DNA of 51,805 nucleotides. It comes from Candidatus Nitrotoga sp. HW29 (lineage in GTDB: Bacteria > Pseudomonadota > Gammaproteobacteria > Burkholderiales > Gallionellaceae). Below the pieces are notes generated by a model. The model saw nothing but the letters and a program-made list of their open reading frames with translations. It made no database searches and had not been told where the DNA came from. Positions 35,309 through 43,753 of this stretch are shown here, piece by piece. The DNA is taken from assembly GCF_924101635.2 (NCBI RefSeq), contig NZ_CAKMAA020000026.1, forward strand, positions 1-51,805, in the 5' to 3' direction. The position numbers were made by a program, and so were the translations under genes. Within the stretch, counting starts at the first letter, position 1; every line of letters begins with the position of its first letter.

Positions 35309-35629
35309 CTAAACAGCTGCCACATGAGACAGTTCTTGTAAGGCACTCCATTGATGGGGGCCCTTATCCTTCGTTGAATACAGTTTAACTAACGGAATAT
35401 CTTCTGCCATTCCTTCTTGTCTTAAACGGATAGCTAAATGATGCCCCCCTTGATACAAGATAAAATTTGGGCCCATAATCTTCGTTAATTTCTCTCGAGC
35501 TTCTTTTAGAGAGCCACAATTAATCACCAACTGACTAGCCGCTAATGCTTTATAGATATGTAAATTATTCATATCTACATATCGGTTTTTAAACTCTTCG
35601 GTATTTACACTATAAATAACGATTGCCAT
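35309..35629 (-). CDS. Orphan 106-residue protein
   Basis: An unrecognised small cytoplasmic protein (MAIVIYSVNTEEFKNRYVDM ... HQWSALQELSHVAAV) with mixed helix and strand and no membrane segment. The ATG at 35629 has GGAAAA upstream. An inverted repeat TTGGACA...TGTCCAA lies 24 bases upstream, a possible operator. The gene lies in AT-rich accessory DNA. It may be a real but lineage-specific gene. Confidence 0.5.
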   Translation of the reverse strand: MAIVIYSVNTEEFKNRYVDMNNLHIYKALAASQLVINCGSLKEAREKLTKIMGPNFILYQGGHHLAIRLRQEGMAEDIPLVKLYSTKDKGPHQWSALQELSHVAAV

Positions 35630-35652
35630 GTCAATTTTCCTTGTTTATTTAA

Positions 35653-35675
35653 TTGGACAGAATAAACTTGTCCAA
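35653..35675. promoter_or_regulatory. Inverted repeat upstream of the orphan gene
   Basis: TTGGACA (35653-35659) and TGTCCAA (35669-35675) are exact inverses around nine bases. The position fits an operator for the gene ending at 35309. Confidence 0.4.
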
Positions 35676-36124
35676 CTATTTATTTTTAATATACATACCT
35701 TTTTTATCAAATAAAAATTTGCCATATAAAGCTTCACAATTTCATACATAAAACTATGGTAGAAGGAAATAAAAATGATTTAGTAAATTCAGTGAATGAT
35801 TATACAATCAATAATGATTCTTATTCAATTAATTTAAAGGATCACCACATAGAAAAATGCTATTTATTTTTGATACTTTCAATGATGTGTTGCCGATAAT
35901 CAACTTTTAATTTCAACTTATTAATTTATATATCAATAATAAATTAATTTAAATAACAACCAACTGTATTTTAAACCATCAATATGCCCACTAACGAAGC
36001 CTGCAACGCCACTCACCAATCCTCGCAATAAACTAGAGGGGGGGGTGAAAACAGACAAAAAATCAACTGGGAATGGTTTGAATTTAATTCTTGATTCCAG
36101 AAAGCCAAAATTGAAGCTGTGTCT
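35676..36124. other. AT-rich region, no secure gene
   Basis: Mostly A/T with many stops. A 66-codon minus-strand frame (35933-36133) ends LLRGLVSGVAGFVSGHIDGL and contains a C8 tract (36038-36045); I cannot support it as a gene, although its glycine-rich tail is bacteriocin-like. Confidence 0.35.
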
Positions 36125-36138
36125 ATGAAGCACGCGAC

Positions 36139-36261
36139 ATTCCCAATCAAATTATTAATCTTTACGGGTTCAATCCTCTGCTCATTGGGGTGAAGGCTGG
36201 TTAAAAGCCAGTGGATTGGAAAAACACCCCGTAGCTTGTGCTGCGGAGTGCTTTATTTTTT
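36139..36261 (+). ncRNA. Candidate structured RNA with attenuator-like ending
   Basis: Paired segments are CCCAAT (36142-36147) with ATTGGG (36184-36189), CAATCC (36171-36176) with GGATTG (36213-36218), and a CTGG/CCAG hairpin (36197-36211). A terminator closes the region. GGGGTG (36187-36192) can also pair with CACCCC (36225-36230), which forms the terminator's 5' arm, so two exclusive folds are possible. No known riboswitch class is recognised, and the transcription start is not identified. Confidence 0.45.
36225..36261 (+). terminator. Intrinsic terminator
   Basis: An 11-bp stem with one mismatch and one wobble (CACCCCGTAGC/GCTGCGGAGTG), loop TTGT, followed by a T-rich tail. Confidence 0.75.
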
Positions 36262-36654
36262 CCAATAAATGCCGATTGACAGATTACTCCCGAACGAATT
36301 AACGAAATGAACACTATGCAAAATAACCCTGTAGACTCAATCCAATGTATATGGCCTTACTCATCGCGACCTTACAGCCTTAATTCCAACCCATCTTTAA
36401 GAGCATATATGGAAGTGGTAGTGATGACGGATATGCTGTTATATAATTCACACTTATCACCCAAATTACTCTGAGCATCAAGCGTTAGGGCACAATCGAA
36501 AGGCACTATATCTATTGCACAAATTTGAGGTCACTCTTACGCTGCTTTTAGCGTAACAGCAAGTAACACCGCCATTCTATCGTTTGGGTTCTTCATTTAA
36601 CCGTAACCGTCTTGAACAACTTGTCCAAGACACACACAGCGACCACAGGAAATC
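36262..36654. other. glgP leader region
   Basis: No gene is seen. A 7-bp hairpin TTACGCT...AGCGTAA (36538-36557) is present. The promoter for glgP is expected here. CAGGAAATC precedes the glgP ATG. Confidence 0.45.
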
Positions 36655-39213
36655 ATGTATAAAAGCACGCCACATATCTTGGAAGTTATACCTAAAATAC
36701 CAGCCCGTTTAGCCCGGCTTGAAGAACTGGCAAATAACCTATGGTATAGCTGGGATTTACCTACACGTGATTTATTTTCTTATATTCAACGCAAACTGTG
36801 GGATGAGGTAGGTCAAAACCCAAAAGCTTTTCTACGATGTGTAGACGAACGATGCCTGATAACTGCCTCGGAAGATCAGGCTTTTCTAGATCAATACCAT
36901 CGCACATTATCAGCTTATGATAGTTATCATACTAAGCCGGTACGCAATAATCATGCCGAAGGATTCACGGAAAATGATCTGATTGCCTATTTTTGTGCCG
37001 AGTTTGGTTTTCACGAAAGCTTTCCAATTTATTCCGGCGGCTTAGGAATTTTAGCAGGTGACCACTGCAAATCCGCCAGCGACATGCATTTGCCATTTGT
37101 CGGCGTAGGTCTACTCTATCGCCAAGGTTATTTTCATCAAACCATCGATGGAGATGGCAACCAAAAAGCCATTTATACTGACTCTGAATTCGAAAGCCTG
37201 CCTATTTCACCGGTATTGAATAGCGATGGTTCAGAGGTCCATGTCAGCGTGGATTTACCGGGACGTAGTGTGGCCATTAAGGTGTGGAAAGCGCGAGTCG
37301 GCAATGTCACTATCTTTCTGCTGGATACTGATCTCGACATAAACTCCCAACAAGATCGTGCCATCACGCATCATCTTTACGGCGGCGACAAATCCATTCG
37401 GATTGAGCAAGAAATCGTGCTCGGAATCGGTGGTGCGCGTGCGCTCGGAGCGATGGGCATCAAGCCAAGTGTGTGGCATATCAATGAAGGCCATGCCGCT
37501 TTCTTGTTACTAGAGCGCATCCGCATCCTGATAGAACAAGGTATAGAGTTTTCAGCCGCACTTGAAGCAGTTGCCGCACATACCGTCTTCACAACGCATA
37601 CTCCCGTACCAGCCGGTCATGATCATTTCGACTACGGCATGATGATGCATTACTTTGAAAATTATTATCCGCAATTAAAAATCAGCCGTGATGAATTTCT
37701 TGCCTTGGGGAATGTATCAAGTACACCAGATTTTAATATGACCGCGTTGGCAATCCATTGTTCGCGTTTTCAAAATGGCGTATCACGAATCCATGGCAAA
37801 ATTTCTGCCAAAATTTGCGCCGAAATGTGGCCAGAAATTGAACAAGAAGATAATCCCATGAGCCACATTACTAATGGGGTGCATATGCCTACATTTCTAG
37901 CCAAGGAATGGTCAGAGGTGTTTGTGCGATACCTCGGTTGGGATTGGAGTCAACATGTAGCAGATGCCAGCTTCTGGGAGCGGATCGACAGTATTCCAGA
38001 CCATCAGTTCTGGAGCGTGCGCGAATCACTCAAGTCGAGAATGCTACAGTTAATCCGTAATCGCATCAGTAAGCAACATTTCCGCAATCACGGCTCTGAA
38101 GCACATCTTGATCGCATTTTGAAATATGCAGATCCAGCCAATCCGAATGTGCTTACCATCGGCTTTGCTCGCCGTTTCGCAACATATAAGCGCGCTGCAT
38201 TATTATTCCAAGATCTGGATTGGCTGCGTCAGATCATGCAGGATCCTGAGCGCCCAGTGTTATTCATTTTTGCCGGCAAAGCACACCCCGCAGACATCCC
38301 GGGGCAGGATCTTATTCGCCAAGTAACGAAAATTTCACGCATGCCGGAATTTGAGGGAAAGATCCTGATGTTGGAAGGCTACGACCTGCGGCTTGCACGT
38401 CGTATGGTGGCCGGGGTAGATGTGTGGCTGAACACCCCACTGTATCCACTTGAGGCAAGCGGTACTTCAGGCATGAAGGCAGCCATGAATGGCGTACTTA
38501 ACTTGTCAGTACTGGATGGCTGGTGGGATGAAGGTTACGATGGCAAGAATGGTTGGGCAATCAAACCGGTTTCAGAGCTTTTGCCCGAAGCGCAGCGCAA
38601 CCGTGAGGAAAGCCAAACACTCTATGAGCTATTGCAAGATCAGGTCATACCGACTTACTACAAACACAACAAAATGGGTTATTCGTCAGAATGGGTACAG
38701 ATGTCCAAGCAATCCATCGCAACCTTGCTGCCGAGCTTCAATTCCACACGCATGGTGAGCGAATATGTTGCCAAAACCTACTTGCCTGCCACACGGCAAT
38801 ATCGCAAGTATTGTGACCATGATTTTGAAGGTGCGCGTCAAATTTCGGCGTGGAAAAACACTGTCCGCAAGGCTTGGCCCGATATAACCATACGCCGCTT
38901 GGGCACCCCCAAGCAAAGCATTATGTTCCGAGAAGGCGTGTACTTTGAAGTGAGCGTTAACCTGAACGGTCTCAAGCCTGCTGACGTAACGGTCGAAATG
39001 CTGATTGGTCACGCATATAATCAGGAAAAACTTCAGCAATCGATGCGTTATCAGTTTTCAGCAAAGGAGGTCAATTCAGAAACAGGCGAACAGGTTTATG
39101 AGCTGGAATTGACACCGGAACTATGTGGCAAGCTTGAATATCGCATACGAGTTTATCCGCGCCACGAAATGCTGACCCATCCATTCGAGCTAGGCTTAAT
39201 GCACTGGCTGTAA
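36655..39213 (+). CDS. glgP: Alpha-glucan (glycogen/maltodextrin) phosphorylase
   Basis: This enzyme cleaves alpha-1,4-glucans with phosphate to give glucose-1-phosphate. The 852-residue protein belongs to the GT35 branch with an N-terminal DUF3417 region (ARLEELANNLWYSWDLPTRD). The catalytic core includes YSGGLGILAGDHCKSASDM, WHINEGHAAFLLLERIR, FTTHTPVPAGHD and the pyridoxal-phosphate site EASGTSGMKAAMNG, whose lysine binds the cofactor. It precedes glgA by 185 bases on the same strand, so breakdown and synthesis of glycogen are linked. Confidence 0.95.
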   Translation: MYKSTPHILEVIPKIPARLARLEELANNLWYSWDLPTRDLFSYIQRKLWDEVGQNPKAFLRCVDERCLITASEDQAFLDQYHRTLSAYDSYHTKPVRNNHAEGFTENDLIAYFCAEFGFHESFPIYSGGLGILAGDHCKSASDMHLPFVGVGLLYRQGYFHQTIDGDGNQKAIYTDSEFESLPISPVLNSDGSEVHVSVDLPGRSVAIKVWKARVGNVTIFLLDTDLDINSQQDRAITHHLYGGDKSIRIEQEIVLGIGGARALGAMGIKPSVWHINEGHAAFLLLERIRILIEQGIEFSAALEAVAAHTVFTTHTPVPAGHDHFDYGMMMHYFENYYPQLKISRDEFLALGNVSSTPDFNMTALAIHCSRFQNGVSRIHGKISAKICAEMWPEIEQEDNPMSHITNGVHMPTFLAKEWSEVFVRYLGWDWSQHVADASFWERIDSIPDHQFWSVRESLKSRMLQLIRNRISKQHFRNHGSEAHLDRILKYADPANPNVLTIGFARRFATYKRAALLFQDLDWLRQIMQDPERPVLFIFAGKAHPADIPGQDLIRQVTKISRMPEFEGKILMLEGYDLRLARRMVAGVDVWLNTPLYPLEASGTSGMKAAMNGVLNLSVLDGWWDEGYDGKNGWAIKPVSELLPEAQRNREESQTLYELLQDQVIPTYYKHNKMGYSSEWVQMSKQSIATLLPSFNSTRMVSEYVAKTYLPATRQYRKYCDHDFEGARQISAWKNTVRKAWPDITIRRLGTPKQSIMFREGVYFEVSVNLNGLKPADVTVEMLIGHAYNQEKLQQSMRYQFSAKEVNSETGEQVYELELTPELCGKLEYRIRVYPRHEMLTHPFELGLMHWL

Positions 39214-39398
39214 TTCCGATTGTAATGGTAGGTGACACAACCTTGGTTGCCTTGCTATTTTTTAGTTTGGATAATGTTGCTTTAGCCATCTTTAACAGCT
39301 TACCTTCATTATCCAACTTAGCCTCACTGAAACTGAAATTTTCAGCTCTGCTCGCTCATCGTTGACTTGTAGACTTTCGAATTGAAATTGGAATAACG

Positions 39399-40844
39399 AT
39401 GCGGGTATTGTTTGCGACTTCTGAAATTGCACCACTCATAAAAACTGGTGGCCTGGCCGATGTCAGCGCCGCACTACCGGCGGCGCTGCATGAAATGGCA
39501 GTCGATATACGTATATTGCTACCAGGTTATCCGCAGGTTTTAAAAGCATTGCCACAACTTCGGGTCGCAGCCGAAATTTCCCTTCAGCCCAATTTTCCTG
39601 TAGCGCGACTGCTAACAGGTTCGCTATCTAACGGCGTACCATTATTAGTCATTGAATGTGCCGAACTATATGAGCGAGGCGGCGGTATATATCAAGATGA
39701 ACATGGTCTCGACTGGCCAGATAACGCCCTACGATTTGGATTGCTGTCAAAAATTACTGCATTGCTGGGCTGTGCGAACTCTCCACTTGATTGGAAGCCC
39801 GATATCGTTCACTGCAATGACTGGCAAACCGGACTTACTCCAGCCTATCTGCATTTTTCAGATGGCGCTGTACCCTGTGTAATGACCGTACATAATCTTG
39901 CATTTCAAGGCGTATTCCCGCCACAAGTAGCTGCAGAATTGGGGTTGCCCGATGAATGTTTTCAGCCTGACGGTGTGGAATTTTACGGCAACCTGTCCTT
40001 CATGAAGGCAGGGTTGTATTACGCCAATCACATTACTACCGTGAGCCCGTCTTATGCCAACGAAATTCAAACCGATGCGCTGGGGTTCGGCCTACAGGGA
40101 TTACTCACTTACCGGCACGAAAATTTGACAGGCATTCTGAATGGTATTGATCTCACAGAGTGGGATCCCGCTACTGACCCTAACCTTGCTCACCCTTACA
40201 ATCTCACGGATATAAGCGGAAAGTCTGCCAATAAACGGGAGTTACAAAAACGTATGGGATTGCATGTTGATCCCGATCTGCCATTGTTCGGATTGGTGAG
40301 TCGATTTACACCTCAAAAAGGCGTAGATCTGGTATTGGAAATTGCACCGCAATTAATTTCCTTGCCGGCACAACTGGTATTGCTGGGTAGTGGCGATATG
40401 GAAATGCAGCGGACTGCCCTGGAGCTTGCGCATCATTATTCCGGACAAATCAGTGCGTACGTGGGCTTTGATGAAGCTTTGTCACATTTAATAGAAGCAG
40501 GCGCAGATATTTTTTTAATGCCGTCGCGTTTTGAGCCGTGCGGACTCAACCAGATGTATAGCCAGCGCTATGGTACCCCGCCAGTGGTACATGCAACTGG
40601 CGGCCTGATTGATACAGTAGTGGATTGCAATGCCGCTTCACTAAAACAGGACATTGCCAGCGGCTTCGTATTTCATAATATGGATACGCTCAGCTTATTA
40701 GCTACAACAGGACGTGCCGCAATAGCCTACCATGACAAAAAAACCTGGCGAGCATTGCAGCACAATTGCATGATCAAGGATTTTAGCTGGGGACAGAGCG
40801 CCATAGCCTACCATCACATTTATACACATTTAATGCGCCGATAG
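39399..40844 (+). CDS. glgA: Glycogen synthase (ADP-glucose)
   Basis: GlgA transfers glucose from ADP-glucose to the growing glycogen chain. The 481-residue GT5 protein has the ADP-glucose loop KTGGLADVSAALPAAL (Lys15), HCNDWQTGLTPAYL, TVHNLAFQG, and C-terminal GLVSRFTPQKGVDLVLE and PSRFEPCGLNQMYSQRYG with the conserved catalytic Glu region. Length matches the family (about 477). glgB and glgC are not in the window. Confidence 0.96.
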   Translation: MRVLFATSEIAPLIKTGGLADVSAALPAALHEMAVDIRILLPGYPQVLKALPQLRVAAEISLQPNFPVARLLTGSLSNGVPLLVIECAELYERGGGIYQDEHGLDWPDNALRFGLLSKITALLGCANSPLDWKPDIVHCNDWQTGLTPAYLHFSDGAVPCVMTVHNLAFQGVFPPQVAAELGLPDECFQPDGVEFYGNLSFMKAGLYYANHITTVSPSYANEIQTDALGFGLQGLLTYRHENLTGILNGIDLTEWDPATDPNLAHPYNLTDISGKSANKRELQKRMGLHVDPDLPLFGLVSRFTPQKGVDLVLEIAPQLISLPAQLVLLGSGDMEMQRTALELAHHYSGQISAYVGFDEALSHLIEAGADIFLMPSRFEPCGLNQMYSQRYGTPPVVHATGGLIDTVVDCNAASLKQDIASGFVFHNMDTLSLLATTGRAAIAYHDKKTWRALQHNCMIKDFSWGQSAIAYHHIYTHLMRR

Positions 40845-41346
40845 CAGCACTTGCGTAGCTTTAACTTAATTTCTCTTCAGTACTCTGGATCGCAAAATCT
40901 TAATCTGCGTGCTAAAACAATCGCGGAAATATAAACTTGGATTTAAAAATCCGCAAAACGAGTGAAGTGAATTTTCATTTACCACTGAACTAACGGAAAT
41001 TACCGTATCTACCAGGAAGATGTATAACTTCGATTGATTTTGACACATTCCGATTTTTAGAAGTCGCCGTCCATTACAGTACTAAAGCACACCCATATGA
41101 CCAGGAGCTACTTAGCGAATTCCATCAGGGATAGCGACGTTAACCCCACCAAAAATCCGGATGTTATGGCTGAACTCTTTTACTTCTCAAAATCATCGAT
41201 TGAAAGCGTGGCAAAAATGGGCGTTCATATAAATTACATTTAAAAAACTGCAGTATTTCTGCTGAAATTTTTTTACTGGTGGAACTTGTAATTATCATCC
41301 GTGTCAGGTTATAGCCCTAAAATGCATTTGGAGAATTAAAAATAAC
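40845..41346. other. glgA to efflux-operon spacer
   Basis: No recognisable gene in about 500 bases. Frames at 40866-41048 (minus) and 41097-41243 (plus, 48 codons, MTRSYLANSIRDSDVNPTKN) have no known relatives. The efflux promoter should lie near 41270-41330; I see no clear metal-regulator operator. Confidence 0.45.
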
Positions 41347-42603
41347 ATGCAATTGCATCGCTTACTTATTCGTTTATGGTGGCCAATCTTATTACTAATC
41401 GCCATCACTCCGTCCTATGCGGCAACATCATTGACGTTAAATGAAGCATTGCGTCTCGCAGCCACACACAGTCCAACGCTCGCTGATGTAACCGCCCAGG
41501 AACGTGGCGCGCATGCTGCTCTCACTACGGCGCGAGCCTACCCCAATCCCGATCTTCAAGTCGGAGCAGGAAGTTCTCTTTCAAGACACTTAACTGTCCC
41601 AAATGGACATACCCGAGTAGCTGGATTATCTCAGTTAGTTGAACTGCCCTCTGTGCGTGCCGCACGACGGCAAGGTGCAGAAGCCGGTATCACCGCCAGC
41701 GCGGCGGTAGTGTCGGATGCGCAAATAAATCTGCGTACCACCGTAACCCAAGCTTTTTTCGATGTATTACGTCGTCAGGAAGAGGTCAAACTCGCTACGG
41801 TCAACCATGAGTTACTGATCCAAATTCGCGACCGGGTTAAACTCAAAGTCAAAGTTGGAGAATCTCCACGCTTTGAATTGGTGAAGGCAGACGTCGAAGC
41901 ATTGGCTGCGAAGAGTGCTGTTAATAGTGCTGAACTACGCATTACCCAAGCCCGCGATCGGCTACGGGCACTCATTGGTGCGCCGCTTGCGGGGAACTTC
42001 GAAGTGGCACAAGAACCGTTACTACCACCCGATCTGCCTACTCTGGAAGAGCTCCGTAAAGATTTATTGGAGCGTCAGCCATTACTTAAAGTGGCAGACG
42101 CTCAAACCCGTCGGGCGCAAGCTCGGGTGCAATTAGAACGCAACCTGCGTTTCCCACAGCCCACCATTACGGTAGTTTCCAATCAAGACCCGGATTGGAA
42201 CCAGTGGCAAGTCGGCGTAAGCTTGCCCTTACCGTTATGGAACCGTCGTCAAGGTCCCATCGGCGAGGCCGTCGCAGGGCTTGATCGGGCCGAGGCGGAG
42301 AAACGGCAGACCAGCATCAACCTACTAGGCGTTTTGGATCAAGCTTATGGCCGCTACCAGATTGCCAAAAATCAAGTAAAAATATTCGAAACCGGCCTGA
42401 TGCACGATGCCGAAAATGCCATGAAGGTAGCCGAAGCAGCGTATCGCTATGGTGAGCGGGGCATTCTTGATTTTCTGGACGCCCAGCGCGTTTTACGCAC
42501 CACCCGGCTGGACTATCTCAATGCTCGTTACGAACTGCAAGCTGCGCTGATCGAAATTGCCCGGCTGCGCGCCGCACCCCCCAATGCCGGAGAAATACTG
42601 TGA
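41347..42603 (+). CDS. Outer-membrane efflux factor, CzcC-like (TolC family)
   Basis: The 418-residue protein is the outer-membrane channel of a tripartite metal efflux pump. A signal peptide ends near PSYAATS (residue 26-27), followed by the TolC-type repeat start LTLNEALRLAATHSPTL and two long helical hairpins (for example VEALAAKSAVNSAELRITQA). A second repeat begins near TLEELRKDLLERQPLLKVAD. GGAG lies 12 bases before the ATG. It overlaps the adaptor gene by four bases (GTGA), so the three pump genes are cotranscribed. Confidence 0.9.
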   Translation: MQLHRLLIRLWWPILLLIAITPSYAATSLTLNEALRLAATHSPTLADVTAQERGAHAALTTARAYPNPDLQVGAGSSLSRHLTVPNGHTRVAGLSQLVELPSVRAARRQGAEAGITASAAVVSDAQINLRTTVTQAFFDVLRRQEEVKLATVNHELLIQIRDRVKLKVKVGESPRFELVKADVEALAAKSAVNSAELRITQARDRLRALIGAPLAGNFEVAQEPLLPPDLPTLEELRKDLLERQPLLKVADAQTRRAQARVQLERNLRFPQPTITVVSNQDPDWNQWQVGVSLPLPLWNRRQGPIGEAVAGLDRAEAEKRQTSINLLGVLDQAYGRYQIAKNQVKIFETGLMHDAENAMKVAEAAYRYGERGILDFLDAQRVLRTTRLDYLNARYELQAALIEIARLRAAPPNAGEIL

Positions 42604-43751
42604 AGTGTACAATCTTACCTGTTTTAATCTCTCTTCTATTTATTACTAATCTGGCTGGTTGCAAAGGCAAAGAAACGCCACATGCCATTGCACAACCGAT
42701 CAACGATCCCTCGATAGTACAAGTTGCACCAGAATTCCTCAAACGACTGAAAGTCACCCTTGCTAGCGAAGGTGATGTAGCAGAAACCTTGCGCGTACCG
42801 GCTCGCGTCGAAGTAGACGAACATCGGGTGGCACGCATCGGTGCTGCCGTAACGGGACGTGTAACTGAAATCCATGCTTATCTTGGTCAAATGGTAAAAC
42901 GCGGCGATGTCCTGACCACACTAAACAGTACCGAACTGGCTACCGCCCAGCTCGCCTATCTCAAAGCTTTATCCCATGAATCGCTGCAGCACCGGGCAGC
43001 GGAGCGGGCACGATTACTGTTCACTGCTGATGTTATAGGCGAGGCTGAACTGCAAAAGCGCGAAGCTGATCTGGTTCAGGCCCAAGCCGAACTGCACGCT
43101 TCCCACGAACAACTCAAGGTGCTGGGTATGGCAAAAAACGCCATTTCCAAACTGGCGGCTACCCGTCGGGTAAATTCCATGTCCTCCATTATTGCGACTC
43201 TCGACGGAGTAGTAATTGAGCGCACTGTAACATCAGGCCAAGTAGTGCAACCAGCGGAAGCACTCTTTACCGTAGCAGATCTGTCTCACGTCTGGCTGGT
43301 GGCCGAGGTAACCGAACAACAAGCTGCCTTGGTGAAGGTAGATGAAGTAGTGCAAGCCAAGATTCCGGCATTGGATGGAAAACTTATTGAGGGGCGACTG
43401 ATTTTTGTCGCCGACACTGTTAATCCCGATAGACGAACAGTGGAAGTACGCATGGATGCAGAGAATCATGAACGCATGCTTAAACCAGAAATGCTTGCCT
43501 CCATGCTAATTCTGGCTAAATCCCAACGTCGCTTGGTAGTGCCAGCTGCGGCGGTGGTACGAGAGGAGAATAAGGATCACGTTTTCGTCCAGCTGGACGA
43601 TAAGCGCTTCCAGTTGCGGCGTGTCCTGCTTGGACAAGAAAGCCACGGTTATTTCCCGGTGCTGGAGGGCATCAAAATAGGCGAACGTATCGTCACAGAC
43701 GGCGGCTTTCATCTTAACAACGAGCGCAAGCGAGAAGAGCTGGGAGGCTAA
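42600..43751 (+). CDS. Periplasmic adaptor of metal efflux, CzcB-like
   Basis: A membrane-fusion (HlyD-type) adaptor of 383 residues bridging the RND pump and outer-membrane channel. The start is GTG at 42600 overlapping the upstream stop. A lipoprotein signal ends in LAGC. The barrel-sandwich lipoyl halves are seen at GAAVTGRVTEIHAYLGQMVK and ATLDGVVIERTVTSGQVVQP, with a helical hairpin between them. It lacks an obvious His-rich metal-binding tail. Confidence 0.9.
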   Translation: MKCTILPVLISLLFITNLAGCKGKETPHAIAQPINDPSIVQVAPEFLKRLKVTLASEGDVAETLRVPARVEVDEHRVARIGAAVTGRVTEIHAYLGQMVKRGDVLTTLNSTELATAQLAYLKALSHESLQHRAAERARLLFTADVIGEAELQKREADLVQAQAELHASHEQLKVLGMAKNAISKLAATRRVNSMSSIIATLDGVVIERTVTSGQVVQPAEALFTVADLSHVWLVAEVTEQQAALVKVDEVVQAKIPALDGKLIEGRLIFVADTVNPDRRTVEVRMDAENHERMLKPEMLASMLILAKSQRRLVVPAAAVVREENKDHVFVQLDDKRFQLRRVLLGQESHGYFPVLEGIKIGERIVTDGGFHLNNERKREELGG

Positions 43752-43753
43752 AT

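Noticed and set aside
40866-41243. Two short frames between glgA and the efflux operon, considered as a metal-responsive regulator
   Set aside because: Neither has a helix-turn-helix or metal-binding pattern, and both lack ribosome sites.
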